From NCBI GenBank assembly GCA_019009955.1, contig CM032228.1, forward strand, positions 207,613,501 to 207,677,500: a stretch of DNA of 64,000 bases. Reading direction: 5' to 3'. Of the stretch, positions 11,301 through 23,170 are shown in pieces. Position 1 is the stretch's first letter; each line of letters opens with the position of its first letter. The notes under the pieces are model-generated. The model made no database searches. It was given only the letters and a program-made list of their open reading frames with translations, and was not told where the DNA came from. A program made the translations under genes and the position numbers. Origin of the DNA: Riptortus pedestris. Lineage: Eukaryota > Arthropoda > Insecta > Hemiptera > Alydidae.

Positions 11301-12047
11301 TAACTAAACACCCAATTTTAGTCATGGCAACAATAAGGGAATATATATTTATCAAAATTCCTTATTAAATAAATTCCCAATATTGTTTGCAACAGATCTT
11401 TATTTGATGTGATGCATGCACCGACGTTGAGATGAAGATTTTTAGACCCCACCTATTTCTGTTCATGGGATTATTTTTTGGAAATGGAGAATAATATATG
11501 GTGAGATAAAATGGGAAGTGTGTCAAGCCAGCAGGTGGGAACTGACTTTTAATTTATTTAATCTTATCGTCTGTTGTAATGTGGTGAATGGGTAATGTGC
11601 CAAATTCAGTCGTTAATTCCACATGTATGACATAAATATTTCCTTTAATGACATTATGTCCTATGAATTATTACTTTGTTCATACCTTTTTGTATGTTAG
11701 CAAGTTGCCCATGGAGCCGCCTCGTGCGAGATTGAGGTCAAATATTGACTCTAAAGCTTCAAGGGAGACAGTAAAAGTATGAAAGTACTCTTGCTGTTCG
11801 TTAGTAAGATGTTAATGTCTTAACTTTTAACCATGTAATTCTGCTTTGAAGGCACTTGATATGCCCGGTAGAGTACGCCATAGAACATTACCAATTGTTA
11901 TAGCAGAGGCACATTCTTCTGCCCATTTCGGGTTATATAAATAGCCATGTCCTGTTTTCTATAAGTATTATTTTATAAATAATCATGACATGAGATATGC
12001 ATCAAATATAACTGAATGTTTAGACATATAGCAGGTTGGCAATTTTA
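11301..12047. other. AT-rich spacer
   Basis: No gene, RNA or named repeat seen. Confidence 0.35.
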
Positions 12048-12910
12048 AGCAGATTTCCCTTAAGGATATATTTGTCTGTCAATGCTCTAGCGGTCGCAAT
12101 TTTTCTTAAATCGTCACCAAACTCGATATTTAAACGTTTTAAATAAAAATAAATGTTAAGTTTCTTAAGGGTGAAAATCGGAAAGGGGGGAGGGAGGTTA
12201 GAGAGGGGAATTTCGAAAATTCAAAATATCTCCGTTAAGACGTATCGGATCGAAAAATTATATGAAATCAATCTTATTTTAAATATAATGTTCTATAAAT
12301 CTTGTTATGTGCATATTATCTCTATATCGAATATTAACCAAGAAATTTCCATATTTTAGTTTTCGGCTACCAGTAAACCCCCACACTTACTCATGACATT
12401 TCATCAATAAGCTCTTATGTCTGAATATCTTCATTTCAATGTTAAATACCAAATATGGTTTTCATTTACCTTTTATTTTGTGAGATAAATACAAATACTT
12501 TATGTGATGACGTTATCAATTATGACTTCGTTCTTTTCTCGAAAATGTTTATTTGATCTCTACCATATTTAACAGTTTCAGTCAACACTATAGATCATTA
12601 TTGTTGTTAGCGGAAATCGGATCTGAAATAGTGGTATTTTAGAAGGAGGGGGATTCGAAAATTCAAAATATATCCGTTGTTATGAGTCGGATCGTAAAAT
12701 GTTATAGATACAATGTTGTTAAACTATTGATGTTCTACAATTTTCTCACGTGAGATAATATTGCAAGTATAATGCGAGTTATTCGCATTTTTTTGTATTC
12801 TACCTTCAGTTCTCTAATGCGAGTTCTACCTTTGCTCTAATGAGATCACAAGTGTTATACCAGCACATGGGAAATCTGCTTAGTTTACGCAGCCGATGCG
12901 TAACGGATTT
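12048..12910 (+). mobile_element. HINE-like repeat, rearranged copy with both ends (3' subfamily 2)
   Basis: Starts AGCAGATTTCCCTTAAGG at 12048 and jumps straight to the TGCTCTAGCGGTCGCAAT phrase, so about 120 bases of the 5' part are deleted. A second set of internal phrases begins near 12600 (GGAAATCGG..., GATTCGAAAATTC), which shows fusion with another copy. The 3' end has ACATGGGAAATCTGC then a mutated hairpin (ACGCAGCCGATGCGT). The TATACCAGCACATGGG phrase defines a subfamily shared with 33.4 and 56.3 kb. Confidence 0.7.
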
Positions 12911-13695
12911 ATATTCTCATCCTCACATCTTCTTATTCCTATCAATCAATCAGAAGGAAAGGCTTTTAATCATCATACCTCTATTGACGAATCATCAGAA
13001 CTCTCCTTTCAACTACTCAAACTACCAGACTACCTAAAAATAGCCAAAACACTCCTTCCTCTACGGAAAATTCCTGATCTCATTAATACACACTCTCACC
13101 CAACTGAAGCTATGCAATTTTAAATGGTAAGAAAGGTGTGGGGTAGTGTCCTTCTTCAAATTGTATTTTCGCACTATTCTGGCAAATTTGAAGAACATTG
13201 TTGTCCAGATAAGACGCCGACAAAAGATCAATAATCAATTAATAATTATAGTTCCATTTTGGTGCCATAACCTATTCCTACAAGCTTACACATGAATAGT
13301 TTCGTTTGCTTACAACCCTCATCTTATGAACAACCCTTATTTAATTGCTTAATCTGCCAGTCTCCTGTCAGCTTTCTGATTAATTTTCTACTTAGTTCTA
13401 CCGTCTAGTTGTGGTTCAGAACTACAAAAGGTCTCTTAGACAGCGTGCCAACTGCCTTGTTGCCACTATGTCAGGAGGGCCAAATCAATGTTACTTACCA
13501 CTTTCAAGAAAATATTTCCAATTCCCCTTCACTTTATTAAATGCTTGCCAATCACTTTTCATAAGCGTTTAATCTGAAAATATTACAATTTTAGCATTTA
13601 CAAATGTTCCACATTTATGCACTTAAAATGACGGAATCGGTCATTGTGTATTTCTGCTACTGAAATCTAATATATTTCCAATCTCATTTTATTTT
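12911..13695. other. spacer without recognised features
   Basis: AT-rich DNA. Open frames at 12840-13123 overlap the preceding repeat end and have no family resemblance. Confidence 0.35.
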
Positions 13696-14600
13696 TCATG
13701 TATTCAGTATTCGGTGACCTATTCTGGTAGGCGATGTCTTTGACGCTCCCAGATAGAAACTATTCCATTTAATAAATAATATTGTCAGATTGAGTTGTCT
13801 GGGTGGCCACTCAATGTGCAAGCTGAGACCGATACTGCATAGGTGAAACATTTTTCTTATTGTTGACAGAACGGTGATTGAGAAGTGGGAAGCACATCTG
13901 TCAAGCTGCAGCCTCATTTCATTTCTTCACATCAAGGGTATGTGTTCTTCTGGGAAGCGCTTGAAGACTGTACTATTCATTTAATGTTTCATCAAAAAAT
14001 GATACAGCTCAAAAAATAAGCTATAAAGCAATCCTGCTGGTCAACATAACGGACACAATGCGGATTTCTTTCAGACCAATGATAAAAGTTATGAAGATTC
14101 ACTTCCGTAGAACTAGAAAAGGCACTTTCGTGGGTCCTCAAGACTTTGCGGAAAAACTTGGGATTTTTCTCGCAGTCTTCTTTATGACCAATGGATGAAT
14201 CATAATCTCTTATCAAGGTGGAAGGAAATCTGGTACGCATTCAGGTAGTAATCCTTGATGATGGGCATTACCATCCCTCTGGATAAGCCCCTTTCTTGAG
14301 TGATTTCTCTCACGCCTTTTTTGGAATAGGCTTCCACTGTTGCTAGGCACAAATAATATTTATTTCTTTGCGGTATGGGCGCTGTACCTGACCGGGCGGG
14401 AAATAAACTGCAAGGAAGGCCCGTAAATCTAGCATGTTGCAACATTGTTTGAAATTTCCTTCGGCTAGGATGGTGGTGGTCTGAAAACCACTGCAGCATT
14501 ATTCACTCGGCACTTCTCCAACACCAGCAACATGTAGCTGAAATAACTAAGTGCCAAGAAATGACAATCTCAACTAATGGCCTACAGCTAAAATTGACTA
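13696..14600 (-). pseudogene. decayed mariner-like (DUF4817-type) transposase
   Basis: Conserved blocks of the arthropod DUF4817-type transposase (a Tc1/mariner-superfamily DDE enzyme) appear in order on the minus strand but in different frames. They are: an N-terminal block near 14550-14450 (MLLVLEKCR..., PPPS); a helix-turn-helix-like block near 14380-14250 (VREITQERGLSRGMV); a mid-catalytic block at 14130-14030 (HESAFSSSTEVNLHNFYHWS, corresponding to the usual DEATF...N.HN...WS); and a late block near 13800 (IEWPPRQLNLT, corresponding to IEWPPRSPDLT). Several frameshifts and stops separate them, so it cannot make enzyme. No clear terminal repeats were found. Confidence 0.65.
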
Positions 14601-15330
14601 TTAAATACTAAATGAAAAGAAAGAGGATTAAGAAACCTCTTATTAATGCGTTTTACTCTCATGTCTTATGTTGTTCGTTGGTAGTAAAACACAGTTATTG
14701 GAATCCATTCATTTTCCCGTTATTTTTCAATATTATGTACCAATTCTGAGAAAAATAACGAATCGGGTTAAAAAAAGGTGTTGTGGGTATTTTGCGATTA
14801 ATGGATGCATGAAATCAAAAATTCACTAATACAAACTCCTTTTAGAATTTGATTTTGGATCCGTCATAAAAAGTATGGTCGCTGGAAAAGTGCTGGAAAA
14901 GGTTTTGAGGTGTACTGAAATGATTCTTCAAGGGGCACAATTATGGCACACCAAGTCTCAGCCTTGCATTAAACGAATTACAGATTTTAAGAAGGGTGGA
15001 ACAGGAACTAGGGACACCCTGTATAATAAAGTTGAAGAAAGTTTTGACAACTTGCTGCTACTGACGCTGGCGCAGTCAACGGAGTGGTAATAAAGTATTT
15101 GGAAACAAATTTGATACATTAATTAATATTAAAGAAGTAAGTAATATATAACGTTAACTAGAATAATTTATTGCCAAGGTAGAAAAAGGAGACTGAAATG
15201 CTTGCAGTGACCACTGCCTGGTGAATTATCGCAGAATACATATAATATATAACTTTCAAGCATAAAGTAGTTAATAAATGAACTCCACTTACTCATAGAA
15301 TATTTCAAATGATGGATATACAAGTGCATG
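14601..15330 (+). other. spacer with one unexplained open frame (14875-15090)
   Basis: The frame at 14875-15090 encodes 71 residues (MVAGKVLEKVLRCTEMILQG...) of normal composition, and its stop codon overlaps an AATAAA. I do not recognise it and see no splice signals that would join it to anything. 14718-14760 has an 11-bp hairpin (CGTTATTTTTC and its complement). Confidence 0.25.
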
Positions 15331-15338
15331 GATAATTT
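15331..15338. repeat. target-site duplication, left of Merlin
   Basis: GATAATTT, identical to 16556-16563. Confidence 0.85.
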
Positions 15339-16555
15339 GGGTATTTTTTACTTTACGGCCGCAAATAAAATTTGAATAGAAACACATGATTCTGTGGATA
15401 TCACGTGTTACTACTACAGTAACCGTTCTAGATTCAGTTATACACGGTTCAGGTTATAGATTCGTCGTTTGCTTTCTTTCCGGAATAAAAATGAATTTGA
15501 TCAAACTAGCACACGTATTTCATGATGAAAATCAAGTGATACGTGTTTATCAGCGATTTGGAATCCTACACAAGGAAAGGAAATGCCCACAAGGACATGA
15601 AATAAAATAATATGAGCGTAAAGGAAATTGTCCTCGTTGGAGATGCCATCGATCACAATGCCGCAATAATGTAAGTGTTTTTAGTGGAACATGGTTTGAA
15701 AAGACACATTTAACATTAACAAAAAGTTTATTATTCATTTATGCTTGGGCTAATGAATATAGAACCGTAAAATTTTGTCGTAAGGAACTAGGAATAAGCT
15801 CAAGAACTGCTACGGATTGGAAGAATATGCTCCTGGAGGTTTGTGCTAATGACATTTTAAATAATCCAGTGTTAATCGGAGGAGAAGGTTTGACAGTAGA
15901 AATAGATGAAACATGTTGGTGTTTGGAGGAGTCTGTAGGGAAACACGGGAGTGTTTCTTGTATGCTGTCCCTAATAGAACTGCTGAAATGTTGACTGCAT
16001 GTATAAAAGCTTCAGTTCTTCCAGGAACTATCATATATTCAGATTGTTGGAAGTCTTATAAAGGCCTCAGAAAAGTCCGAGGAATGAGGTATAAACATTT
16101 CACCGTAGACCATTCCAAAAATTTTGTGGATATCACCACTGGTGTTCATACCCAAAGAGTGGAATCTCTGTGGTCAAGTTTAAAACGTAGAAATAAATGT
16201 GAATGTGGCACCCACAGAAGTATGATTGATTCTTATTTTTGTGAATTTATTTGGCGTAGAAGATATGAGAATGAAGATTATTTTGAATCAATAATGAACC
16301 ATATTAGAGAGTACTGGTCTCCAGAAATCTGAAAATAAAATAAAAAAAGTGCCTGTGTTACATATTTGTTATTTTTTAATAAACATATTGAATTAATAAT
16401 CTATTTTGGTTTGTTTTGATTAGAATGTAGAGGTTATAAGACCTTTTTTTGGGTTTGGGAAATAAATCACGTTAGTAACAGGTAATGATTTCAGTGTGAA
16501 AAGAATCATGTGTTCATATGAAAATAGATTTGCGGCCGTAAAGTAAAAAAGACCC
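15339..16555 (+). mobile_element. Merlin DNA transposon, complete ends, defective transposase
   Basis: The ends are inverted repeats of about 28 bases with one mismatch: GGGTATTTTTTACTTTACGG... at 15339 and its complement ending GACCC at 16555. The 8 bases GATAATTT flank the element exactly on both sides (15331-15338 and 16556-16563), matching the 8-9-bp target duplications known for Merlin. The interior carries an IS1016/ISXO2-like transposase reading left to right. The right target copy abuts an (AC)n(AT)n microsatellite. Confidence 0.9.
15491..16332 (+). pseudogene. Merlin (ISXO2-like) transposase, broken
   Basis: A frame from 15491 gives MNLIKLAHVFHDENQVIRVY and then a zinc-ribbon region (CPQGHE ... 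CPRWRCHRSQC), interrupted by an in-frame TAA at 15608-15610. It continues through a helix-turn-helix-like segment (FCRKELGISSRTATDWKNML) to the first catalytic region, VEIDET. At about 15911 the frame shifts, and the residues expected between the first acidic residue and the FGG motif are missing. From 15913 the C-terminal half is intact for 139 residues: FGGVCRETRECFLYAVPNRT, YSDCWKSY (second acidic residue) and the HTQRVESLWSSLKR segment. One stop plus a deletion/frameshift make it inactive. Confidence 0.85.
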
Positions 16556-16563
16556 GATAATTT
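16556..16563. repeat. target-site duplication, right of Merlin
   Basis: GATAATTT, identical to 15331-15338. Confidence 0.85.
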
Positions 16564-16565
16564 TC

Positions 16566-16566
<1 letters not shown>

Positions 16567-16636
<70 letters not shown>
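16567..16636. repeat. (AC)n-(AT)n microsatellite
   Basis: About 15 AC units followed by about 19 AT units, directly next to the Merlin insertion site. Confidence 0.95.
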
Positions 16637-16640
<4 letters not shown>

Positions 16641-18108
16641 TCTTATAATAAAAGGAAGTGTGAGGCAGGCTATTAGACTAGTTGAGCCTATAGAGTGCCA
16701 ACGATTTGAATAAGGCAACCCGAGCCTATATTTCGTATAAGAGGGTCTGGCAGGCTTTGTTCGTCGTCCATTTATTTATCTGTCTGAACCATAATTGTTC
16801 TATTTGGGGGAGTAAAAAGTGACATACATTGTTCAACCCTTTTGTTTTGTCGTTAGATGATGATACATTTTTTCTCCAAAATAAACGCCAAGTACTTTAT
16901 TGAAAATCTATAATTAAGACTCTAAGTACTTATGATATTAATTAAGAAAGATAAATACAGTCATTTAGGCTTGGTATGCAACGCTTAAAAAAAATATGCA
17001 ATTGCTAAATAATGTACTGAATGTTATTGTCCACCTATTTTTTATTATTAACATATCTCTCTGAAGGGAGATGAGCTATTTTTGGTGTTAAAAGTTCTTT
17101 GGGGAGCAAGAACAGGACTGAAAATTATATTATATTTAACTATCATATATTTTTTTATATTTTATTTATGGTAGGTTTTGAGGTTCGAGCATCGTGTGGC
17201 AATTATACATTACTGCCTGTTACAGAGACTGCATCAACCTGATCAGTAGCCTGAAAGATCCAATGGTTATTGCTTTTGGACACATTTATAACATTTGTCG
17301 GGATATAGTCACAGGAAATTATTCAAATCAGACTTTTAGTATATATGCAGGGATGGAGGGATGAAAAAGAGATTAAGCTATAACTTAGCACATTCTAGAA
17401 TTACAAAATAGATGAGACTTAAATGTTCTACCAAGAGATTTTACACTGAAGTTGAGATGAGCTGCATCAAAGTAGTAGGTTTTCGAAATGGTTTGTAGTC
17501 TGACAAGAATGACGAGTGGAGAGTGTTTTCACTTGAAGCTCTCGTCACAGTTGAGAGCAGTGTTTCACCGCGGGACAGTTAAAATCCGCAGGCTAAGACA
17601 AAAAGAAAAACCTTTTATCCTCTACTGGGAACGGAAAATCCTTCTTTTATCCCTCTTTACCGAGACAATTTTCCCTTTTCAATTTGATCATAAAGTACGT
17701 AATATTTTAATTGCAAACGGTTAAATTACAAGGGTTTTATTAAAAATACTGTGAAACCCTTTTTGAAAATTATTTATATGAAATTATCAAATTAGATCGT
17801 TTTTTTACTCATTTATTTTATATAATAATAATCTTAGGAAAGATTAAAATACTTAGAATTAGGATTTTTCCAACTATTTGTTCAATATACTTTCGGGACC
17901 AATGTTTTAAATAAAGGATTAATATATGGATAGTTAATAAAGCGGTGTTTTTTTTATTTAATAATATGAAAATTTGCAGTATATAGGTCTTTATTTATAT
18001 TACTACGGAAGTGAAAATTAAATCAAGTTAAGAAAGATCGATCTAATTAGTGTTACTATACTCCAAAAGTACTAACATTTTTTCGTTATTTGTGAGGGGT
18101 TTATATAA
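16637..18108. other. spacer with no confident gene
   Basis: A trace of the HINE-like 5' end (CTGAAGGGAGATGAGCTATT, 17073-17092) is the only recognisable item. An open frame at 17488-17724 was not recognised. Confidence 0.3.
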
Positions 18109-18907
18109 ACGTCCGTCACGCAGGGGCTGCGTAAACTAAGCAGATTTCCCTCGTGAAGTTTAGTAATAGATAAATCTACATACTGGTAACACAACACCAC
18201 CGTGAATAAATACAAACGGAAATAAGAAATGTTTCATCCAATTTCAATAACCTGCCGACAGGAAGCTTCGGGTTAGAAATGTAAACAAACTGGTCTGCCC
18301 ACCTCACACCAGAAAGAAAAACAGTTACCGAAATATATCAGAATATAACACATTAATTTTATTGAGAACTACTTACTATATTTAGTACTGTAATTAATAA
18401 TGAGTCAAAATAACTTTTATCTCAATCAATCAAATTTTAGTAGTCCAAAACCTTAAGACGGGGGGGGGGTCACCAGAACATATTGGCATGTATCTCGTAT
18501 AATAAATGTCTCTTCAATACAATTTTTGGTATTAAAACTTCGAATAATGTGATTTATTATGTAGCAGAGTATTGTTTATGTAACATGAGTAGAAGTGGCG
18601 GTTTGTTGATGGCTGAAAACTGAAAAATGCAAATATCTCGGTTAATATTCAAGATATTGAATAAATGTATATAACAATATTTATAGTAAATTTAATTTGT
18701 AATAAGATTGGTTTTATACAATTTTTCGATCCGACGTATAGTAACGGAGATTTTTCCAATTTTCGAAAATCCCCCCTCTGAACCCCCCCCCCTGCCAATG
18801 GTCTGATTTCAGCCGTTAACGAACCTGATCTTCCTTTTTACCTAAAACGATTAAATACCGAGTTTGGTGACGATGAAACAAAAATTGCGACCACTAGAGA
18901 GTTAACA

Positions 18908-18960
<53 letters not shown>

Positions 18961-19086
18961 ATCATTTTGAACGGACCTCATTTTCGTCATCTGGGTAGGA
19001 TCGATGGACATTTGAAGAATTTTTTCAAAAATCGCGTCATGAGTACGACCTCAATAGCTGATTTCCCTTAAGAGAAATCTGCTAAA
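18109..19086 (-). mobile_element. HINE-like repeat, full-length copy (reverse)
   Basis: Reading the minus strand, the copy starts AGCAGATTTC at 19084 and has the family phrases in order. An (AT)n tract lies at 18911-18951. The end has GGGAAATCTGC (18150-18140), the hairpin ACGCAGCCCCTGCGT (18133-18119) and GACGGAC near 18112. Subfamily 1. It is one of the cleanest complete copies for building a consensus. Confidence 0.8.
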
Positions 19087-19420
19087 AGACAATGTACATT
19101 TCCCAGAACTTTAGAGTCTCTAAAGTTATTACAACGAGTGCACATGATGACATACTAAGTAATTAGTAAATTCTCTATAGGTGTTAGGTAGGCACTCGAA
19201 AAAATTATGTACTCTAGACTTTCAATCCATCTAACCAAGCATTATCGAGTAAATTAATATAGATTCAACCTCAAACGTGCAAATTACACGTTCTCTATTG
19301 ATTGGTTACTCTTCTAAAACATATGTTACAATCTCACAGACATATTTTGTTCCATTCTAAAGATATTAAGGACACAAATACCTGGTGGCTATGTATATAT
19401 TTATTCAAATCTGTCTAAAA
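19087..19420. other. AT-rich spacer
   Basis: Nothing recognised. Confidence 0.35.
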
Positions 19421-19700
19421 AGCCATAGCATTACAGAAAAGTACTTCAAAATTACATGTTAAGTAGACAAACACTATTTCCAATAGAATTTTTATAAAAT
19501 ACATTGGCTTATCAAACATAAACTAATCTTAATAATACGAATGATTAAGTTCGTTACACTTAATTTATATTTTAAGACAATGAAGTTACACGTACTGTAC
19601 AATTAAGACTATCTGCAAATCTACTAAATGTCTACAGGAGGGTTTGATTGTTCATCTAAAAATGGTGTTACCTTCAAAGTCAAACCATATGTTCCTCTGT
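19421..19700. repeat. direct duplication, copy 1
   Basis: About 280 bases resemble 21463-21738 at roughly 80-85% by eye. Shared landmarks are AGCCATAG(C/T)ATTACAGAA, TTACATGTTAAGTAGACAAA, TTACACGTACTG and CAAACCATATGTTCCTC. The origin (local duplication or unknown mobile element) is not determined. Confidence 0.6.
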
Positions 19701-21462
19701 CAAAAAAATGAAAACGATAAATGTAATTTAATACAACATAATATTTAGGTATAACGTGTCTTATCTTTCTAGTTGCGTGCCTTGTTGAGCAGCAGTGTAC
19801 ATTCAACAATTTTAGTACAGTTCCGTATTTGAATAATTTAATTTATGCGACCATTGTCCCTTTCTATATCTATTCTGTCTGTGCCGCACATGCGTCCCTT
19901 TCTCTTTAGTTGAGAGTCGAATCACATACTCAGACCTCCATGTTATGTTATTGTGTTCCCTATTCAATTGGGTTAAAATATGGATTTCTTCTTTCCAAAT
20001 ACTTCTTTCTCTCAAACACATCGCTAAACTTTTAAGCTGTTCCACACTAAGAAAAGATATTTCTTGCACTTAGTATTTGCAGAGAATCAACATCTGTTTA
20101 AGTAAATAAACCTCAAAAAAACTTAATCGAACCTAATAAGCCGTAAAGTAACAAAGGGTTACTACAATAGTTGATCTTTCTTGTGTCCGAAAAATCCATT
20201 TACTACATTTGTTGAAACTTACCCTTGCTTCTTGCTCAGTTCTATTCATAATTGTAATCATGCATTAGCTTTGGGATTGGTTGTCCATTGGATATTTCTA
20301 CTCGTATTTTATCTGTTGTAAAATGAGGAAATCTAAGTTAGAAATTATAAGAGTCTTCTGTAGCTAATGCTTTCGCTAGAACTGATTCAATAGATACAAC
20401 TTGATAAGCAAGGAAGGAAGTAATAGTTTACAGATCCCTATATGACTTAAATGCTTTCTTACTAAAGATAGCCCCCATATTTCTTTAATACTTCAATATT
20501 TAAAAAAAAACATAGACTTATAAACAATAAGTCATAAACCGTTTATTACTCTATTTTAAGCTGTTCGTGTGTGTGTGTTTTTTTTTATTTTTAGTGCGTG
20601 TGTTTGTTTTATCTAGGTATATATTTCATTAGTGTGATTTTTACATTTGTATTTATATAAATGTTTTATAACTTATTTGATCATGATTACATTTAATTAC
20701 CCAATTATTTTATAAGATATTTTAGGGATTTTCAGTTAACTTTTATTTTCCTTTTCTTTTTTTTTTTTTTAGTTTTATAAATTATTGTCTACTAGTTCTG
20801 CTGTCTTTTATAGAAGTTGTTGAATTTTTCTTTCTATGGGAACATCACCTTGTAGCAAACGCTCCACAATAAAAAAATGAGAAATAGTTTGGAAGATCAA
20901 ATTAGAGGAATTTTAATGATATTTTCCTCCTTCATCAAACAAGTTATTTTCGTTTATATCGTCTGTTGGCCTAGTAATTTCGATATCTCCAGTTGCGTGA
21001 CGTTTATGACATTGATTGTCAATGTTATTCAGGATTAACAGACAGCACCTTCTTCGGAGAAAAATGTTAACATTCAATATAAGATTATATTCTAAAGTGA
21101 ATATACCCCTGAATAATATTCAACATTTTTTAATTATAAATCGTACGAACAGTTTGAACTAGACCAACCACCTGAATTTCTATTTAAGACAGTAAATATA
21201 TGGTCATCATCTATTAGCTAATTCTCATGTCGCGATTATCGAAAATAATATTCAAATATCTATTGATCGTACCTAGGAAATATTTTTTAAGTCGGTCAAA
21301 TACTTAACAATGCTAAACTCTTCTAAAACGAACTGTAAATGCATTTTCAATCTTCATTCTAAATTTTATGAAGAAAATATTAGCTTATTGCAATACTTCA
21401 TTTTACTACAAATTCCAAAGATTGATCCTCCGACAACTTTAAATAAGACGCACTTCATACAA
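19701..21462. other. spacer with two weak exon-like segments
   Basis: On the minus strand 20225-20318 is bounded by an acceptor-like TTTTACAACAG and a donor-like AAGG|GTAAGT. One frame reads KIRVEISNGQPIPKLMHDYN before a stop. An 85-codon minus-strand frame follows at 19812-20069. No family match can be claimed, and stops prevent a continuous model. 20525-20880 is T-rich and ends in an AATAAA-type tail. Confidence 0.2.
20525..20880 (+). repeat. T-rich repeat with hairpin-plus-AATAAA tail, copy 1
   Basis: Long T-rich body ending GAACATCACCTTGTAGCAAACG and then CTCCACAATAAA. The same tail layout is seen near 30450-30485 and 49975-50020. Likely the 3' end of an unclassified retroelement. Confidence 0.4.
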
Positions 21463-21738
21463 AGCCATAGTATTACAGAAGAGTACTTCAAACTTACATG
21501 TTAAGTAGACAAACAAACACTATTTCCAACAGATATTTTATAAAATAGGTCGACTTATCAAATTATAAAATAATCTTAATAACAGCAATGATTATGTTGG
21601 TTGCCCTTAATTTATATTTTAAAACATTGATGTTACACGTACTGGACAATTCAGTCTGTTCACAAAATGTCTAAAAGAGAGTTTAATTAATAATCTAAAA
21701 ATGGGATTTACTCCAAAGTCAAACCATATGTTCCTCAG
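21463..21738. repeat. direct duplication, copy 2
   Basis: Partner of 19421-19700. It is flanked on both sides by a related phrase of about 27 bases (GATCCTCC..CAACTT.AAATAAGA at about 21423-21449 and 21771-21797). Confidence 0.6.
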
Positions 21739-21797
21739 CCTATTTGATAAACCAAATTCTAACACTTGATCCTCCAGCAACTTCAAATAAGAAAAAG

Positions 21798-22346
21798 CTT
21801 ATTTAATTGAAACATGAAATTCATTTAGCAAGATGTATTTGACATTCCATTATCCGTTTTTTTTTTTTCCAATGCATATCAAAGTAACGTCTCTGAAACA
21901 CACATATCCAAAATAATACCGATTAAACGGGCTATTCGGATCATTTTATTTATATTAAACTGTCGATACCAGTTGTGGCCGTTGGCAGGAAATTGCTAAA
22001 ATCATTTACATTTTTTTTTTTTTGTGGTTTTTGTAAAACGCTAAAAAAGAATGTTCGTTATTGGATAAATGAAAAACTAATTTGTGGGGCCTCAGGACGA
22101 TTCAGCCATTAAAGATTTTAAATGTCTGCCTGTGACTGAAAAGACTAAACATAAATGTTTTTGAAAGCCACTACTAAAAAAAAAATCTAAAAGCATATTC
22201 ATTTTAAAAGTCATCAGAATGTAACAAATCTGCTAACATCTGAGAGGCAAAATAACACGAATACTAGCAGATTTACGTTCATGAAGTAGTAATTATTACA
22301 TAATTTATGGGAACATAAACCTACCAGTAGATGCAGACATTGGTGT
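21798..22346. other. AT-rich spacer
   Basis: Contains a tiny HINE-like end trace (AGCAGATTTACG, 22266-22277). Otherwise nothing recognised. Confidence 0.3.
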
Positions 22347-22351
22347 ATATA

Positions 22352-22365
22352 TATGTGTGTGTGTG

Positions 22366-22398
<33 letters not shown>

Positions 22399-22400
22399 AT
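22352..22400. repeat. (GT)n microsatellite
   Basis: About 24 GT units with one GC interruption. Confidence 0.9.
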
Positions 22401-22411
22401 TTATATGTATG

Positions 22412-22654
22412 GTTAGGGCTGTAGACCGTAAAGATCTTTAGTCATTGAGGGGTTCCACAATTAACCCCTTTAAGGAGGATATGGAATGAGTTGTCTCCAG
22501 TAGACTGACGGGTATACAGGGGGAGAAGGACTGTGGCCTGAACACCAAAGGTCAGTTCTGCCAGTTGACTGACTCCAGAAGTAATGACCCTTTGTCAAAC
22601 TGCTAGGCTGTCAGACTGGCTAGGCTTCCTAATCTAAGTACGCCGCCCGGGAGG

Positions 22655-22655
<1 letters not shown>
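22412..22655. repeat. GC-richer island, unidentified
   Basis: About 240 bases of distinctly higher GC, set between a (GT)n and an (AT)n tract, with a GGGGTT...AACCCC hairpin near 22470. No coding frame. It could be a SINE or another short element not identifiable by eye. Confidence 0.35.

Positions 22656-22700
<45 letters not shown>
22656..22700. repeat. (AT)n microsatellite
   Basis: About 18 AT units plus an interrupted tail. Confidence 0.9.
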
Positions 22701-22702
<2 letters not shown>

Positions 22703-22988
22703 TTGCATGTTTCTGTGTGTGTTTGTTGCGTAATTCTATTTTATCGGAGTCCTTATGAACCAAAATCGGACTCAGATTGTGAGGGTTTAGAGAAGGTATT
22801 CTCAAATGTATGCATATGCAAGTTCAAGTTTAAAAATATGTCTGTTATTAAGCGTATCATGGAATATAACATTATATTTTTAAATACAGGGTGATTACCG
22901 AGAAACGCATGTTTTTCATATAACGAGTACTCAGGCAATTCATAGCAAAAAATGTATTCATGAGTGAAAAAACAGTGAACACAATATG

Positions 22989-23170
22989 CAATTTCAGAAT
23001 AAAATTACTTACAATGGGATGGGCGAAGTCCGAGAGCAGATGCCCGCTTCCGAATGGAGCGGCTAGGACTCGGAACTGTTGCACTCTTTCAACTGTCTCC
23101 GGGGTACTAACTGTCCTAGCCGGTCCAGGAGGTTTCTTCTTAAGCAAGAATCCAGTTGTGTTAACTGTAT
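22989..23170 (-). pseudogene. DUF4817-type transposase N-terminal fragment
   Basis: Only the linker block (LKKKPPGPARTVSTPETVER, comparable to LKRKSPGRPRTVRTPENIER of the family) and about 25 following residues remain in frame. It lies inside the TA-flanked element at 22887-23885. Confidence 0.6.

Noticed and set aside
14875..15090. candidate host gene with overlapping stop and AATAAA
   Set aside because: Length is within chance, no splice or promoter signals were found and there is no family match; kept only as a low-confidence note.
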